A stretch of DNA of 64,000 nt, taken from Rheinheimera sp. MM224. Its GTDB lineage: Bacteria > Pseudomonadota > Gammaproteobacteria > Enterobacterales > Alteromonadaceae. The stretch is taken from assembly GCF_947090785.1 (NCBI RefSeq), contig NZ_OX352320.1, positions 1,860,001-1,924,000 of the forward strand, written 5' to 3'. Under the pieces are notes generated by a model. It was not told the origin of the DNA and ran no database searches. It saw only the letters and a program-made list of their open reading frames with translations. Each line of letters starts with the position of its first letter. Within the stretch, counting starts at the first letter, position 1. The position numbers and the translations under genes are program-made. Shown here in pieces: positions 50,742 through 58,029 of the stretch.

Positions 50742-51830
50742 GTGAAAAATATGAGCAGAAATTACAAGTACACAATAATTATCAGGTTTTCTACAGCAAC
50801 AAATCGTTCTATTGGTAGTTTTAATGTAGAGTACCCATACTCAAGTAATTCAAGTTTAAAAGATAAGATTATAGTAAAAGAAAAATCGATAAAAATAACG
50901 GCAAATCGTAGTAAAAAGACTGTCATATCTGATGTACTCCATAATGCAAATACTGCTATGAATCGACAGATTTCAAAATCTCTCGCTTATTACTATGCCG
51001 CTGTAGGACAGCCAAACATAATTACAAGCATTAAAGTGTCTAGGCACCTGAGTGGGAAGCTGCAAGAAGAAAAGACGATTAATAAATCAGGCGTTCGTCA
51101 AATTATAAACTGTGACAATGGGATGGTTTATTTACAAAATATTAGTCGAATTGAACTTAAAACTGTTTGGGAAGAGTCAGAAGCTGGCCACGCTCTATTA
51201 TACGCAATAACCCATCTCATAAGCTCCTGTTCATCACCCGAACCATTCCAAAGGTTTGAGGCGCTTTGGAAGTGTTTTAACTCCCTTTACAAGCTGAAAG
51301 AGGGCAGTACGCAAGATTCCTCTTGCTTACAAAATTTGAGAGCTCATATGGTTGCTAACGTGTCGCTCTACCCATTGTCCAGAGCATTCGTAAACCCTAT
51401 GACCCATGATGATATTTTCTCGATTGTCAACTGGCGTGATATGATCCTTAATGATTATAAACTTGAGTCTCAGAGTGGTTACCTTCTTGGCTTTATCCAA
51501 CGTATTTCTGATGCGCGATTAATAAAGAAAATCGAAGACTCTTTGCCAATTCGTCAACAATTTTTGCAGAATAAGGGGCACTTACCAGCAGTTCAGACTC
51601 ATATTCAGCAGCAAAAAGTGCTAAATGCGAATAATGATATAGAAGTGGTAGCATTCATGTGTCTTAAATATCTTTATTTTGCACGAAATAAACTTGTGCA
51701 TGCAGAACGAGTCCATCCGAGCTTTCATTGGGTAAAAGAGCATTCGAATGAAGAGTTGAAAATTGATAAATGTAGTCTGATTCTTAAGCTACTTGTCATC
51801 GATCTTTTAAACTTCAACACACAATTCTAA
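50742..51830 (+). CDS. unrecognised cassette protein with a C-terminal HEPN-type motif
   Basis: A 362-residue protein from GTG 50742, five bases after the cassette boundary; ATG 50751 is an alternative. No RBS is visible, which is common for cassette genes. The N-terminal ~130 residues look beta-rich and basic (KDKIIVKEKSIKITANRSKK). The rest is helical with FQRFEALWKCFNSLYKL, and towards the end FARNKLVHAERVHP gives R315-x4-H320, the catalytic spacing of HEPN ribonucleases. The whole C-terminus (CLKYLYFARNKLVHAE) resembles ApeA/HEPN-like domains in style, but no family can be named. Its stop TAA is the first part of the following attC. Confidence 0.65.
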   Translation: MKNMSRNYKYTIIIRFSTATNRSIGSFNVEYPYSSNSSLKDKIIVKEKSIKITANRSKKTVISDVLHNANTAMNRQISKSLAYYYAAVGQPNIITSIKVSRHLSGKLQEEKTINKSGVRQIINCDNGMVYLQNISRIELKTVWEESEAGHALLYAITHLISSCSSPEPFQRFEALWKCFNSLYKLKEGSTQDSSCLQNLRAHMVANVSLYPLSRAFVNPMTHDDIFSIVNWRDMILNDYKLESQSGYLLGFIQRISDARLIKKIEDSLPIRQQFLQNKGHLPAVQTHIQQQKVLNANNDIEVVAFMCLKYLYFARNKLVHAERVHPSFHWVKEHSNEELKIDKCSLILKLLVIDLLNFNTQF

Positions 51831-51928
51831 CAAGCATATCAAGGATGGGACTGCTAACAGTTTGCTCGGTTCCGCTTCACTTCACAGTTTTAGCAAACTA
51901 TTATCAGCCTCTTACGCGAACGTTAGCC
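51825..51928 (+). other. VCR-like attC site of the HEPN cassette
   Basis: A ~104-bp site. R'' TTCTAAC (51825-51831) and R' GTTAGCC (51922-51928). Inner arms GGGACTGCTAACAGTTTGCT and AGCAAACTATTATCAGCCTC pair at 16 of 20 positions, with the innermost 7-8 perfect. The apex holds GGTTCCGCTTCACTTCAC, the loop motif familiar from Vibrio-type repeats. Size and loop differ from the short attC of the first cassette. Confidence 0.78.
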
Positions 51929-52253
51929 TCGTTTGCTAATCCCTCAAAGGGCTGGTTCTGTGCCAATTGCAGACTTTGGCAGCGAATAAGGTCGAATACA
52001 CAGTGTTATTTACTTTCACTAGATAACAAGTACGCTTTGAGGCTATGAGTAGGCCCAGTTATATGTTGCTGTAGTGGGGAAAATAAACTAATTTTAGGAG
52101 TCGGCAGTCCGCTTTTGATAGAACATAGCTTGATTTGTACAGAACTTTTTTTCATGTCGACCACTTATCTGGTAAAACATGGCATTTCAAGCCAAAGAAA
52201 ATATTAATTTTGTAATATGGATAATAGTTATCATTGAAGCATAGGAAATTGAC
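51929..52253 (+). other. gene-less cassette segment and leader of the DUF262 gene
   Basis: About 325 bases. A 67-codon frame starting inside the attC (51845-52048) overlaps the recombination site and is not credible. AGATAAC (52021-52027) and GTTATAT (52058-52064) may be the R boxes of a short degenerate attC with a GGCTA/TAGGCC inner stem, making 51922-52057 a gene-less cassette; its arms are asymmetrical and the call is weak. GATAA-TAG-TTATC at 52220-52232, 22 bases before the next start, looks like an operator. AGGA at 52243 is the RBS. Confidence 0.4.
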
Positions 52254-53300
52254 ATGCCTGAAGAAGCTGAAAACAAAACGTTAGACCTGTATCCGATAGA
52301 CTACCCATTTGAAACTTTAGTATCTAGGATAACTTCTAATCCCCCAAAAACTGTCTTAAATCCTGAATTCCAGAGGAAATATAAGTGGGACAAAGAAGGT
52401 TGGGGAAGAGCGTCGAAGTTTATTGAATCTTGCTTGATGAGAATCCCTTTGCCGTCATGTTATTTCGCTGAGGATGAAAATAGAAAGCAGCTAGTTATTG
52501 ATGGCGTTCAGAGATTAACTACTATAGCCAAGTTTTTTAACGATGAGTTTGCACTGGAAGGGATGACAACCTTTAAAGACCTTGAGGGTAAAAAGTTTTC
52601 TGAGCTTGGAGATTTGCAAGCAGAGCTGGAGTCGACAACCATACGCTGCATTGTGCTTCGAAAAGAAAACCCCAAAAAACTTATAAGAGAAATTTTTGCG
52701 CGCCTTAATCAAGGAGCCGTTCAACTAAGCGATCAAGAAATACGACATGCTATTTACCCAGGAAGGCTAGATGAATTATTAATAGAACTTGCTGCTACGC
52801 AAGAAATAATTCAGTTTGGAATTGTTGAAGGTAGCGATAAGGTACGCAATGACAGAGAACCTGATGAACAAGTTTTAAGATTTTTCGCATTTACGGACGA
52901 TCTGGAACTCACCAGTTACGATGGTGTATTAAAAGACTTTCTTCACGATTATATGGAGCTACATGCTGAAGCAGATGAACAAACAATTGTTCAGCTGCGT
53001 AATAGATTCCAAACAGCACTGCACAATTGTAAGCTAATCTTTGAGGAAAATGTATTTTTAGATACAACTCGAGATAGACCAAAACAGGGGATGGTGCACT
53101 ACGACCTACTAATGGCTACAGTTGGCTTGCTAGATAGCCAGACTGTAGAAAATAAAAAAATAGAGATCAAAAACGCTTACGATCAATTATGCGCAAGCGA
53201 TGAATTCAGACGTACTCTATCAAGCGGTTTGCAGAAAAAGTCCTCTATTTTAAGAAGACGGAACCTATGGAGGCCATTGTTGGATGCCGCAATCAGCTAG
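52254..53300 (+). CDS. DUF262 (GmrS/ParB-like N-terminal) protein
   Basis: A 348-residue protein with the DUF262 signatures: NPEFQRKYKW (PxFQR type), then VIDGVQRLTTIAKFF, where D83-G-x-Q-R87 is the ParB/sulfiredoxin-like catalytic motif, and FARLNQGAVQLSDQEIRHA. The C-terminal ~130 residues are helical and lack the DUF1524 HNH nuclease motif found in longer relatives such as GmrSD. It overlaps the following HEPN gene by 17 bases, so both are made together. DUF262 proteins sense nucleotide signals or modified DNA in several defence systems; here the effector would be the neighbour. This last point is inference. Confidence 0.85.
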   Translation: MPEEAENKTLDLYPIDYPFETLVSRITSNPPKTVLNPEFQRKYKWDKEGWGRASKFIESCLMRIPLPSCYFAEDENRKQLVIDGVQRLTTIAKFFNDEFALEGMTTFKDLEGKKFSELGDLQAELESTTIRCIVLRKENPKKLIREIFARLNQGAVQLSDQEIRHAIYPGRLDELLIELAATQEIIQFGIVEGSDKVRNDREPDEQVLRFFAFTDDLELTSYDGVLKDFLHDYMELHAEADEQTIVQLRNRFQTALHNCKLIFEENVFLDTTRDRPKQGMVHYDLLMATVGLLDSQTVENKKIEIKNAYDQLCASDEFRRTLSSGLQKKSSILRRRNLWRPLLDAAIS

Positions 53301-53880
53301 TGCCACTTTATTATTAAAATATGAAACCCTATTTGAATCCTTGAAACTGGTTGTAAGTAGTTCAGAGCAGCGGGTTATTTCGGATGAACCTGACCCACTA
53401 TTTATTGACAATGTAAATTTTTTTGTGAAGTCTTATCTGATCAGCGTTTGTAGTTATCTTGAAGCATATCTTCAGGACATTGCTTTCAGGTATTCTCAAA
53501 CGCTATCTAGCAGAGTGACTGCCGCAAAAATTCCGCATAATTTTCTTCATTGGAGATTAAATACTGGAATCAAGGATAGACAATTGAGTTACAGCCATAT
53601 CGCATTGCCAGTTACTAAAAAAGATATTTCAGACGTAATTTCGGCTAACCCTTACAGAACTTTGAAATTATTCCAATCTCTAGGGGTAGATCTGTCTAAA
53701 AACGAAAAATTTGAAAGCAGAAAAGATTTGATAAATACTATAGTAACAAAGAGGAATAACATTGTTCATCATAATGATGAAGCTGCCGATATTTCATTCG
53801 GCGACATTAGAATATATATCAGTGTGATTGTTCCATATATGGCAGCAATTAAAGAATCAGTCGAGGAGCAAATAGTATAA
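53284..53880 (+). CDS. HEPN-domain protein (MAE_28990/MAE_18760-like), partner of DUF262
   Basis: A 198-residue, mostly helical protein. The C-terminal half contains TKRNNIVHHNDEA, giving R157-x4-H162, the HEPN ribonuclease active site, with the polar residue after R (RN) also conserved. The N-terminal half has SYLISVCSYLEAYLQDIAF, the long first helix of MAE_28990-type HEPN proteins. Its start lies inside the end of the DUF262 gene with no separate RBS, so translation is coupled. The pair resembles known DUF262-HEPN couples with toxin/defence character. The nuclease activity is predicted, not shown. Confidence 0.8.
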   Translation: MPQSASATLLLKYETLFESLKLVVSSSEQRVISDEPDPLFIDNVNFFVKSYLISVCSYLEAYLQDIAFRYSQTLSSRVTAAKIPHNFLHWRLNTGIKDRQLSYSHIALPVTKKDISDVISANPYRTLKLFQSLGVDLSKNEKFESRKDLINTIVTKRNNIVHHNDEAADISFGDIRIYISVIVPYMAAIKESVEEQIV

Positions 53881-53934
53881 AAATGGATTTAAATGAGCCA
53901 TCCACAATTTTAAATGTGGTTGGTCTTATCAGTT

Positions 53935-54058
53935 GTATAACTATGGAGGTTTATTCTGAGTGTCTGCAATTCGCTCATAGTGGACTTCGTAATGCATGTT
54001 AATCGCCATTAAGGTGTATCAGGATAATGTCGCAACACTCTTACATATCGCGTTATTA
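53935..54058 (+). other. probable terminal attC of the array
   Basis: R'' GTATAAC (53935-53941) matches the reverse complement of its cassette's leading GTTATAT with one wobble. R' is GTTATTA (54052-54058). The inner arms GAGTGTCTGC (53958-53967) and GCAACACTC (54032-54040) pair perfectly with one unpaired C. The 124-bp length is VCR-like. The long terminal loop shows no further clear pairing, so confidence is moderate. The remaining bases 53881-53934 hold no gene. Confidence 0.5.
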
Positions 54059-54074
54059 CCGGTCACCAAAAATT

Positions 54075-54482
54075 TTAAGCTGATTGACTAGCAACAAGAA
54101 AACCGACACTTTTTAGCCATTCAAAGGCTTCTTGCTGGTTGGTGAATATCTTTTTTTGGTTGTTGTAGTCTGCTGAATTGATAAATTTATCCAACTGATG
54201 TTCTTTCATGTTGTTTGGGTGGAATACATAAGCTGTGTACTTCAACTGATGCAACGCACACCATGTCATCAAATCTTTCATCACTTGTTCAAAATCCGGT
54301 GTGCCCAGCTGCCACTGATCTAAATACACGATGCGAGCCCATGGTTTTCCCTCCATAGACTTTACCCGCTGTTTGACTTGAGCTGCATAATCCAGCGCTG
54401 TTTCCATGCTCCATGCGCCATGGATCTCTGCAAACAACAGTTGATTTTCCTGCCAAAGTTTAAAATGTCCGTGGTAGTTCAT
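54075..54482 (-). CDS. STAS/SpoIIAA-like small protein
   Basis: A 135-residue cytosolic protein. The pattern QLLFAEIHGAWSMETALDYAAQVKQ, then WARIVYLDQWQLGTPDFEQVMKDL and a later FHPNNMKEHQLDKFI, resembles the strand-helix layout of SpoIIAA/STAS-like domains seen in short Alteromonadales proteins. No catalytic motif is seen and the RBS is poor (AAGGA 13 bases upstream of ATG 54482). It resumes the higher-GC core genome to the right of the cassette array, in opposite orientation. Function unknown. Confidence 0.55.
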   Translation of the reverse strand: MNYHGHFKLWQENQLLFAEIHGAWSMETALDYAAQVKQRVKSMEGKPWARIVYLDQWQLGTPDFEQVMKDLMTWCALHQLKYTAYVFHPNNMKEHQLDKFINSADYNNQKKIFTNQQEAFEWLKSVGFLVASQSA

Positions 54483-54636
54483 TCTCTGCGTTTGTTCCTT
54501 GCCGGGATCCCTGTTCTGGTTTAATCACTATGGAACAGGTTATGGGTTCCAACAAGGTGCCATGTTGCACCAAAGTAGCAGCCGCACACCAAACTAAGAT
54601 AAGCTGCCGTTTTACCGTCTTTAGCCAGGGTGTTTT

Positions 54637-55824
54637 ATGCAACTTTCTGATGTGGTTATTCTTGCTGGTGTCCGCACTGCTATTGGTAGTTTTGGTGGCG
54701 CGCTTTCATCCTTCAGCCCTGCACAGCTTGGTACTGCGGCGGCTAAGGCGGCGATTAGCCGAAGTGGGGTGGCTGCTGCACAGATTGATCATGCGGTTTT
54801 TGGGCATATTATTACCACAGGCGCTGAAGATGCTTACCTGGCCCGTCATATTACGCTGAATTCTGGTTTAGCCGTTAGTAGCGCGGCTTTTAATGTTAAT
54901 CGCTTATGTGGTTCGGCGCTGCAGGCTGTTATTTCTGCCGCTCAGTTGATCCAGTTAGGCCAAAGCCAGATCGCTTTGGCTGGAGGCGCTGAAAGTATGA
55001 GCAACGGTGCTTATCTGTTGCCTGCTGTGCGCAAAGGCTTGCGATTAGGCCATGGTGTTGTCACAGATTTAACCTTAGGTATTTTGTCCGACCCTTTTGG
55101 CACAGGTCATATGGGCCTGACTGCAGAGACTATCGCTGCTCAGTATGGTTTTAGCCGCAGAGAACTGGATAGTTTTGCTGCTGAAAGTCAGCGCCGTGCT
55201 GCTTATGCACAACAACAAGGTTATTTTGACGACCAAATTACTCCGGTTCTGGTGCAATCACGCCAATCTGAACTCTGGATCAGCAAGGATGAACACTTAA
55301 GAGCTGAAACTACAGTCGAGAGCCTAAGCACGCTAAAAGCAGCTTTTAAAAAAGACGGACTGGTCACAGCTGGCAATGCCTCTGGTTTAAATGACGGTGC
55401 CGCTGCTTTGGTATTAACCAGTCTGAGTGAAGCCAATCGTCTTGGTGTAGCACCTCAAGCCCGAATTGTTGGATACAGTTTTGCTGGTGTTGAACCGGCG
55501 TTGATGGGATTGGGGCCTATACCTGCGGTACAGAAATTACTGGCGCAGACGGGAATAGCGCTTGGTGATATTGATGTGATTGAATCTAATGAGGCTTTTG
55601 CATCTCAGGCAATGGCGGTCAGTCAGACCCTTGGTTTTGACCCGGATAAAGTAAACCCAAACGGTGGAGCTATAGCACTTGGGCATCCGGTTGGCGCTAC
55701 TGGTGCCATATTGGTGGTGAAAGCTCTGGCAGAGTTACAAAGAACAGCAGGTCGTTATGGCCTTATCACTATGTGTATTGGCGGCGGGCAGGGCATAGCG
55801 CTGTTGATTGAGTATCTGCATTAG
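54637..55824 (+). CDS. acetyl-CoA acetyltransferase (thiolase II type)
   Basis: A 395-residue thiolase that reversibly condenses two acetyl-CoA to acetoacetyl-CoA. The nucleophilic C91 sits in NVNRLCGSALQAV. The second signature is ESNEAFASQAMAV, the His is in NPNGGAIALGHPVGATGA, and the second catalytic Cys in TMCIGGGQGIAL. The RBS AGGG lies six bases before ATG 54637. It is followed after 88 bases by a CoA-transferase gene on the same strand, suggesting short-chain acyl-CoA or ketone-body metabolism. atoB and phaA cannot be told apart from the sequence. Confidence 0.92.
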   Translation: MQLSDVVILAGVRTAIGSFGGALSSFSPAQLGTAAAKAAISRSGVAAAQIDHAVFGHIITTGAEDAYLARHITLNSGLAVSSAAFNVNRLCGSALQAVISAAQLIQLGQSQIALAGGAESMSNGAYLLPAVRKGLRLGHGVVTDLTLGILSDPFGTGHMGLTAETIAAQYGFSRRELDSFAAESQRRAAYAQQQGYFDDQITPVLVQSRQSELWISKDEHLRAETTVESLSTLKAAFKKDGLVTAGNASGLNDGAAALVLTSLSEANRLGVAPQARIVGYSFAGVEPALMGLGPIPAVQKLLAQTGIALGDIDVIESNEAFASQAMAVSQTLGFDPDKVNPNGGAIALGHPVGATGAILVVKALAELQRTAGRYGLITMCIGGGQGIALLIEYLH

Positions 55825-55912
55825 TCTGGAACACCAGAACTTGATCCTGGTCACAACCAAAGGTTGTAAAAGGGGGTAACCTGATCTGGTGTTTAATTAA
55901 AATTGGACTTTT

Positions 55913-57190
55913 ATGCGTTGTCACTCAGCCGAACAAGCACTTTCACTGATCCAGAATGGCGAAACTATCTGGTGTCATTCGATGGCCGCAACCCCTTATG
56001 CCATGCTTAATGGCCTTGCACGTGTTGCCTTGGATAAACAAAACCTGACGTTGCTCAGTTTACATACTGAACATAGTGAAGTGTTGTGTCAGGCGGAGCT
56101 GCAAGGGCATTTACGCCAGCGGGTGTTTTTTGTTGGCCGACCCAGCCGTCCTGCTGTGAATGCCGGATTGGCCGATTATGTGCCGGCCTTTTTATCGGAA
56201 ATCCCCAAGTTATTCCGCAGCGGCGAACAAAAGCTCGATACCGCTATTATTCAAGTGTCGCCACCCGATAAACATGGTTTATGCAGCCTTGGTATTTCAG
56301 TGGAAGCCACCAGAGCTGCTTTGCAATCGGCGAAAAAAATCATAGCGCAGATCAATCCGAATATGCCTCGCACTCATGGGGATTCTTTTGTACATCTGAC
56401 TGATTTTGCAGCTTATGTTGAACTTGAAAGTCAAATTCCTTTGCATCTGCCTGCAGCGCAGGATCCGATCACAGCGCAAATTGGCCGTCATGTCGCGAGT
56501 TTAGTACGGGACGGAGATTGTCTGCAGATGGGCATAGGCGCTATTCCGGATGCGACTTTAGCTTGCCTTGGCGACCGACAGCATTTAGGTATTCATACCG
56601 AGATGTTTTCCGATGGCGTATTGCCGCTGCTGGAAAAAGGTGTGTTCACGAATCGCAATAAGAAAAAACATCCGGGCAAAATAGTGACGACCTTTGCGAT
56701 GGGCAGTCAGGCGTTGTACGACTTTGTTGACGATAACCCTGAAGTGGTATTTTTGGATGTGGCTTATACCAACGATACCGCTGTGATCCGGCAAAATCCG
56801 CAGGTGATGGCAATCAATAGCGCTCTGCAGGTGGATTTATCCGGTCAGGTTTGTGCTGATTCACTAGGTACCCGTATTTATTCAGGAGTAGGTGGTCAGA
56901 TGGATTTTGTGCGTGGTGCGGCTTTATCTGAAGGCGGCCGTTCAGTGATTGCATTACCTGCCACAGCTGCTGGTGGCACAGTGTCCCGCATCAGTTCGTT
57001 GTTAGCGCCAGGCGCTGGCGTGGTGACCACCCGTGCTCATGTGCATTATGTGGTGACTGAATATGGCGTGGCTAATTTGCGTGCACGTAGTTTAACCGAA
57101 CGAGCCAGGGCTTTAATTGAGATAGCAGCTCCACAATTTCGGGAGCAATTAGCGCTTGAAGCCTATCAGGATTGGGGCTTGCTGATTTAA
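55913..57190 (+). CDS. acetyl-CoA hydrolase/CoA-transferase family (4-hydroxybutyrate CoA-transferase-like)
   Basis: A 425-residue member of the Cat1/AbfT family of CoA-transferases. The likely catalytic glutamate is E230 in GIHTEMFSDGVLPL. The CoA-binding region appears as IYSGVGGQMDFVRGAALSEGG, with LPATAAGGTVSRIS after it and the VTEYGVANLRARSLTERA end block conserved. The N-terminal part has ALSLIQNGETIWCHSMAATPY. Its substrate could be acetate, butyrate or 4-hydroxybutyrate. It probably works with the upstream thiolase to exchange CoA between acetyl-CoA and other acids. It ends at a strong hairpin. Confidence 0.87.
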   Translation: MRCHSAEQALSLIQNGETIWCHSMAATPYAMLNGLARVALDKQNLTLLSLHTEHSEVLCQAELQGHLRQRVFFVGRPSRPAVNAGLADYVPAFLSEIPKLFRSGEQKLDTAIIQVSPPDKHGLCSLGISVEATRAALQSAKKIIAQINPNMPRTHGDSFVHLTDFAAYVELESQIPLHLPAAQDPITAQIGRHVASLVRDGDCLQMGIGAIPDATLACLGDRQHLGIHTEMFSDGVLPLLEKGVFTNRNKKKHPGKIVTTFAMGSQALYDFVDDNPEVVFLDVAYTNDTAVIRQNPQVMAINSALQVDLSGQVCADSLGTRIYSGVGGQMDFVRGAALSEGGRSVIALPATAAGGTVSRISSLLAPGAGVVTTRAHVHYVVTEYGVANLRARSLTERARALIEIAAPQFREQLALEAYQDWGLLI

Positions 57191-57200
57191 TCGGGTAAGC

Positions 57201-57243
57201 ACAGGCTCTGTAACTTGATAAATAGCAGAGTTACAGAGCCTGT
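57201..57243. terminator. long inverted repeat between convergent genes
   Basis: A 15-bp perfect stem (ACAGGCTCTGTAACT / AGTTACAGAGCCTGT) with a 13-base loop, followed by TTTATT. It separates the CoA-transferase from the convergent outer-membrane protein gene. Confidence 0.75.
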
Positions 57244-57251
57244 TTATTGAT

Positions 57252-57860
57252 TTAAAAAGTATTTTTCAAACCCAGATAAAGTCTGGTGTTTGTCACATCA
57301 GTGGATTCGTCCTCGAAACTGATGCTGTAGCGCATATAGTCTAAGCCCAGTGTCATATCCCATTTGTCTGTTAAGGCGTATTGTGCCACTAAGCCAGCAG
57401 CCAGGTCGGTGCCCTTATCAGACACAATAGTTAAACCTACATCAGGGGATGCATGCAGGGTTAAATTCAAATCTGTGTCCCAACGCACCAGACCCAAACG
57501 ACCGCCAAAAGACCACTGCTCCAGTTGGCGCTCAGTCATATACTGCGCAAAGAGTCCAATAGCAGTGTTGTCCAAAGCCAGTGTTGCATCGTACATCACA
57601 TCGCCAATAGCAAAAGTATCGCTGACTGTTGTCAGATCAGCCTCACCAGAATCCGTGTAGTTCAGCAGCACTGACCACTGCGGGGTGATTTGATAACTTA
57701 AACCCAAAGAGGCTGAGGCAGCTGTGCCTGACTCACCATCGCCTGATTGCTGGGTCGCGCCAACATCAGCGCTGACCGCGAAGTCTGATGCAGCAGCTAA
57801 TAAAGAAGGTGCAGCGGTAAGTAAAGGCAATACAAGCAGTAATTTAACTGAGGTTTTCAT
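57252..57860 (-). CDS. outer-membrane beta-barrel protein (OmpA/OmpW-like small porin fold)
   Basis: A 202-residue protein with a signal peptide (KLLLVLPLLTAAPSLLAA). Alternating strands follow (SLGLSYQITPQWSVLLNYTDSGEADL, WSFGGRLGLVRWDTDLNL in part, LGLDYMRYSISFED), typical of an eight-stranded barrel. The C-terminal TRLYLGLKNTF, ending in Phe, is the BAM recognition signature. AAGGA lies six bases before the ATG. No specific family assigned; it may be a small structural or adhesion barrel. Convergent with the CoA-transferase gene. Confidence 0.78.
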   Translation of the reverse strand: MKTSVKLLLVLPLLTAAPSLLAAASDFAVSADVGATQQSGDGESGTAASASLGLSYQITPQWSVLLNYTDSGEADLTTVSDTFAIGDVMYDATLALDNTAIGLFAQYMTERQLEQWSFGGRLGLVRWDTDLNLTLHASPDVGLTIVSDKGTDLAAGLVAQYALTDKWDMTLGLDYMRYSISFEDESTDVTNTRLYLGLKNTF

Positions 57861-57979
57861 CGAAGTTCCTTTTATATTAATCCAGCCTGTAATGTAAATT
57901 TAATTGAGTTAAGATGTAAATATGTATCTTGTTAGTTTTGTAACTGTTTGTTTCGATGGCACGTTTTATTCTGCTAACA

Positions 57980-58010
57980 AAAAAGCCCGTACAGTGCGAA
58001 CGGGCTTTTT
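57980..58010. terminator. terminator of the chitin gene cluster
   Basis: An 11-bp stem (AAAAAGCCCGT / ACGGGCTTTTT) with a 9-base loop. T-runs on both strands; on the minus strand it ends the LPMO transcript. Confidence 0.85.
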
Positions 58011-58029
58011 CATTTAAAGAATGATCTGA

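Larger units (their letters stand above)
49866..54058 (+). mobile_element. integron gene-cassette array without integrase in the window (CALIN-like)
   Basis: Gene blocks all on the plus strand and AT-rich against their neighbours, each followed by an attC-like site. Boundaries are GTTACAG (49866), GTTAGAG (50730), GTTAGCC (51922) and GTTATAT (52058). Cassette logic is met. The R'' box ending cassette 1 (CTGTAAC, 50689) is the exact reverse complement of its own leading GTTACAG. Cassette 2 (TTCTAAC, 51825, against leading GTTAGAG) and the DUF262 cassette (GTATAAC, 53935, against leading GTTATAT) each fit with one wobble. Gene stops coincide with or lie close to the attC TAAC. No IntI is encoded within 64 kb. 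Confidence 0.75.

Noticed and set aside
51845..52048. 67-residue plus-strand open frame after the HEPN cassette gene
   Set aside because: It begins inside the attC and is mostly derived from the recombination site; such frames recur in integron arrays without being genes.
52021..52064. Short attC between cassette 2 and the DUF262 gene
   Set aside because: The R boxes fit loosely but the arms are asymmetrical and the stem is only 5 bp; not listed as a separate site.
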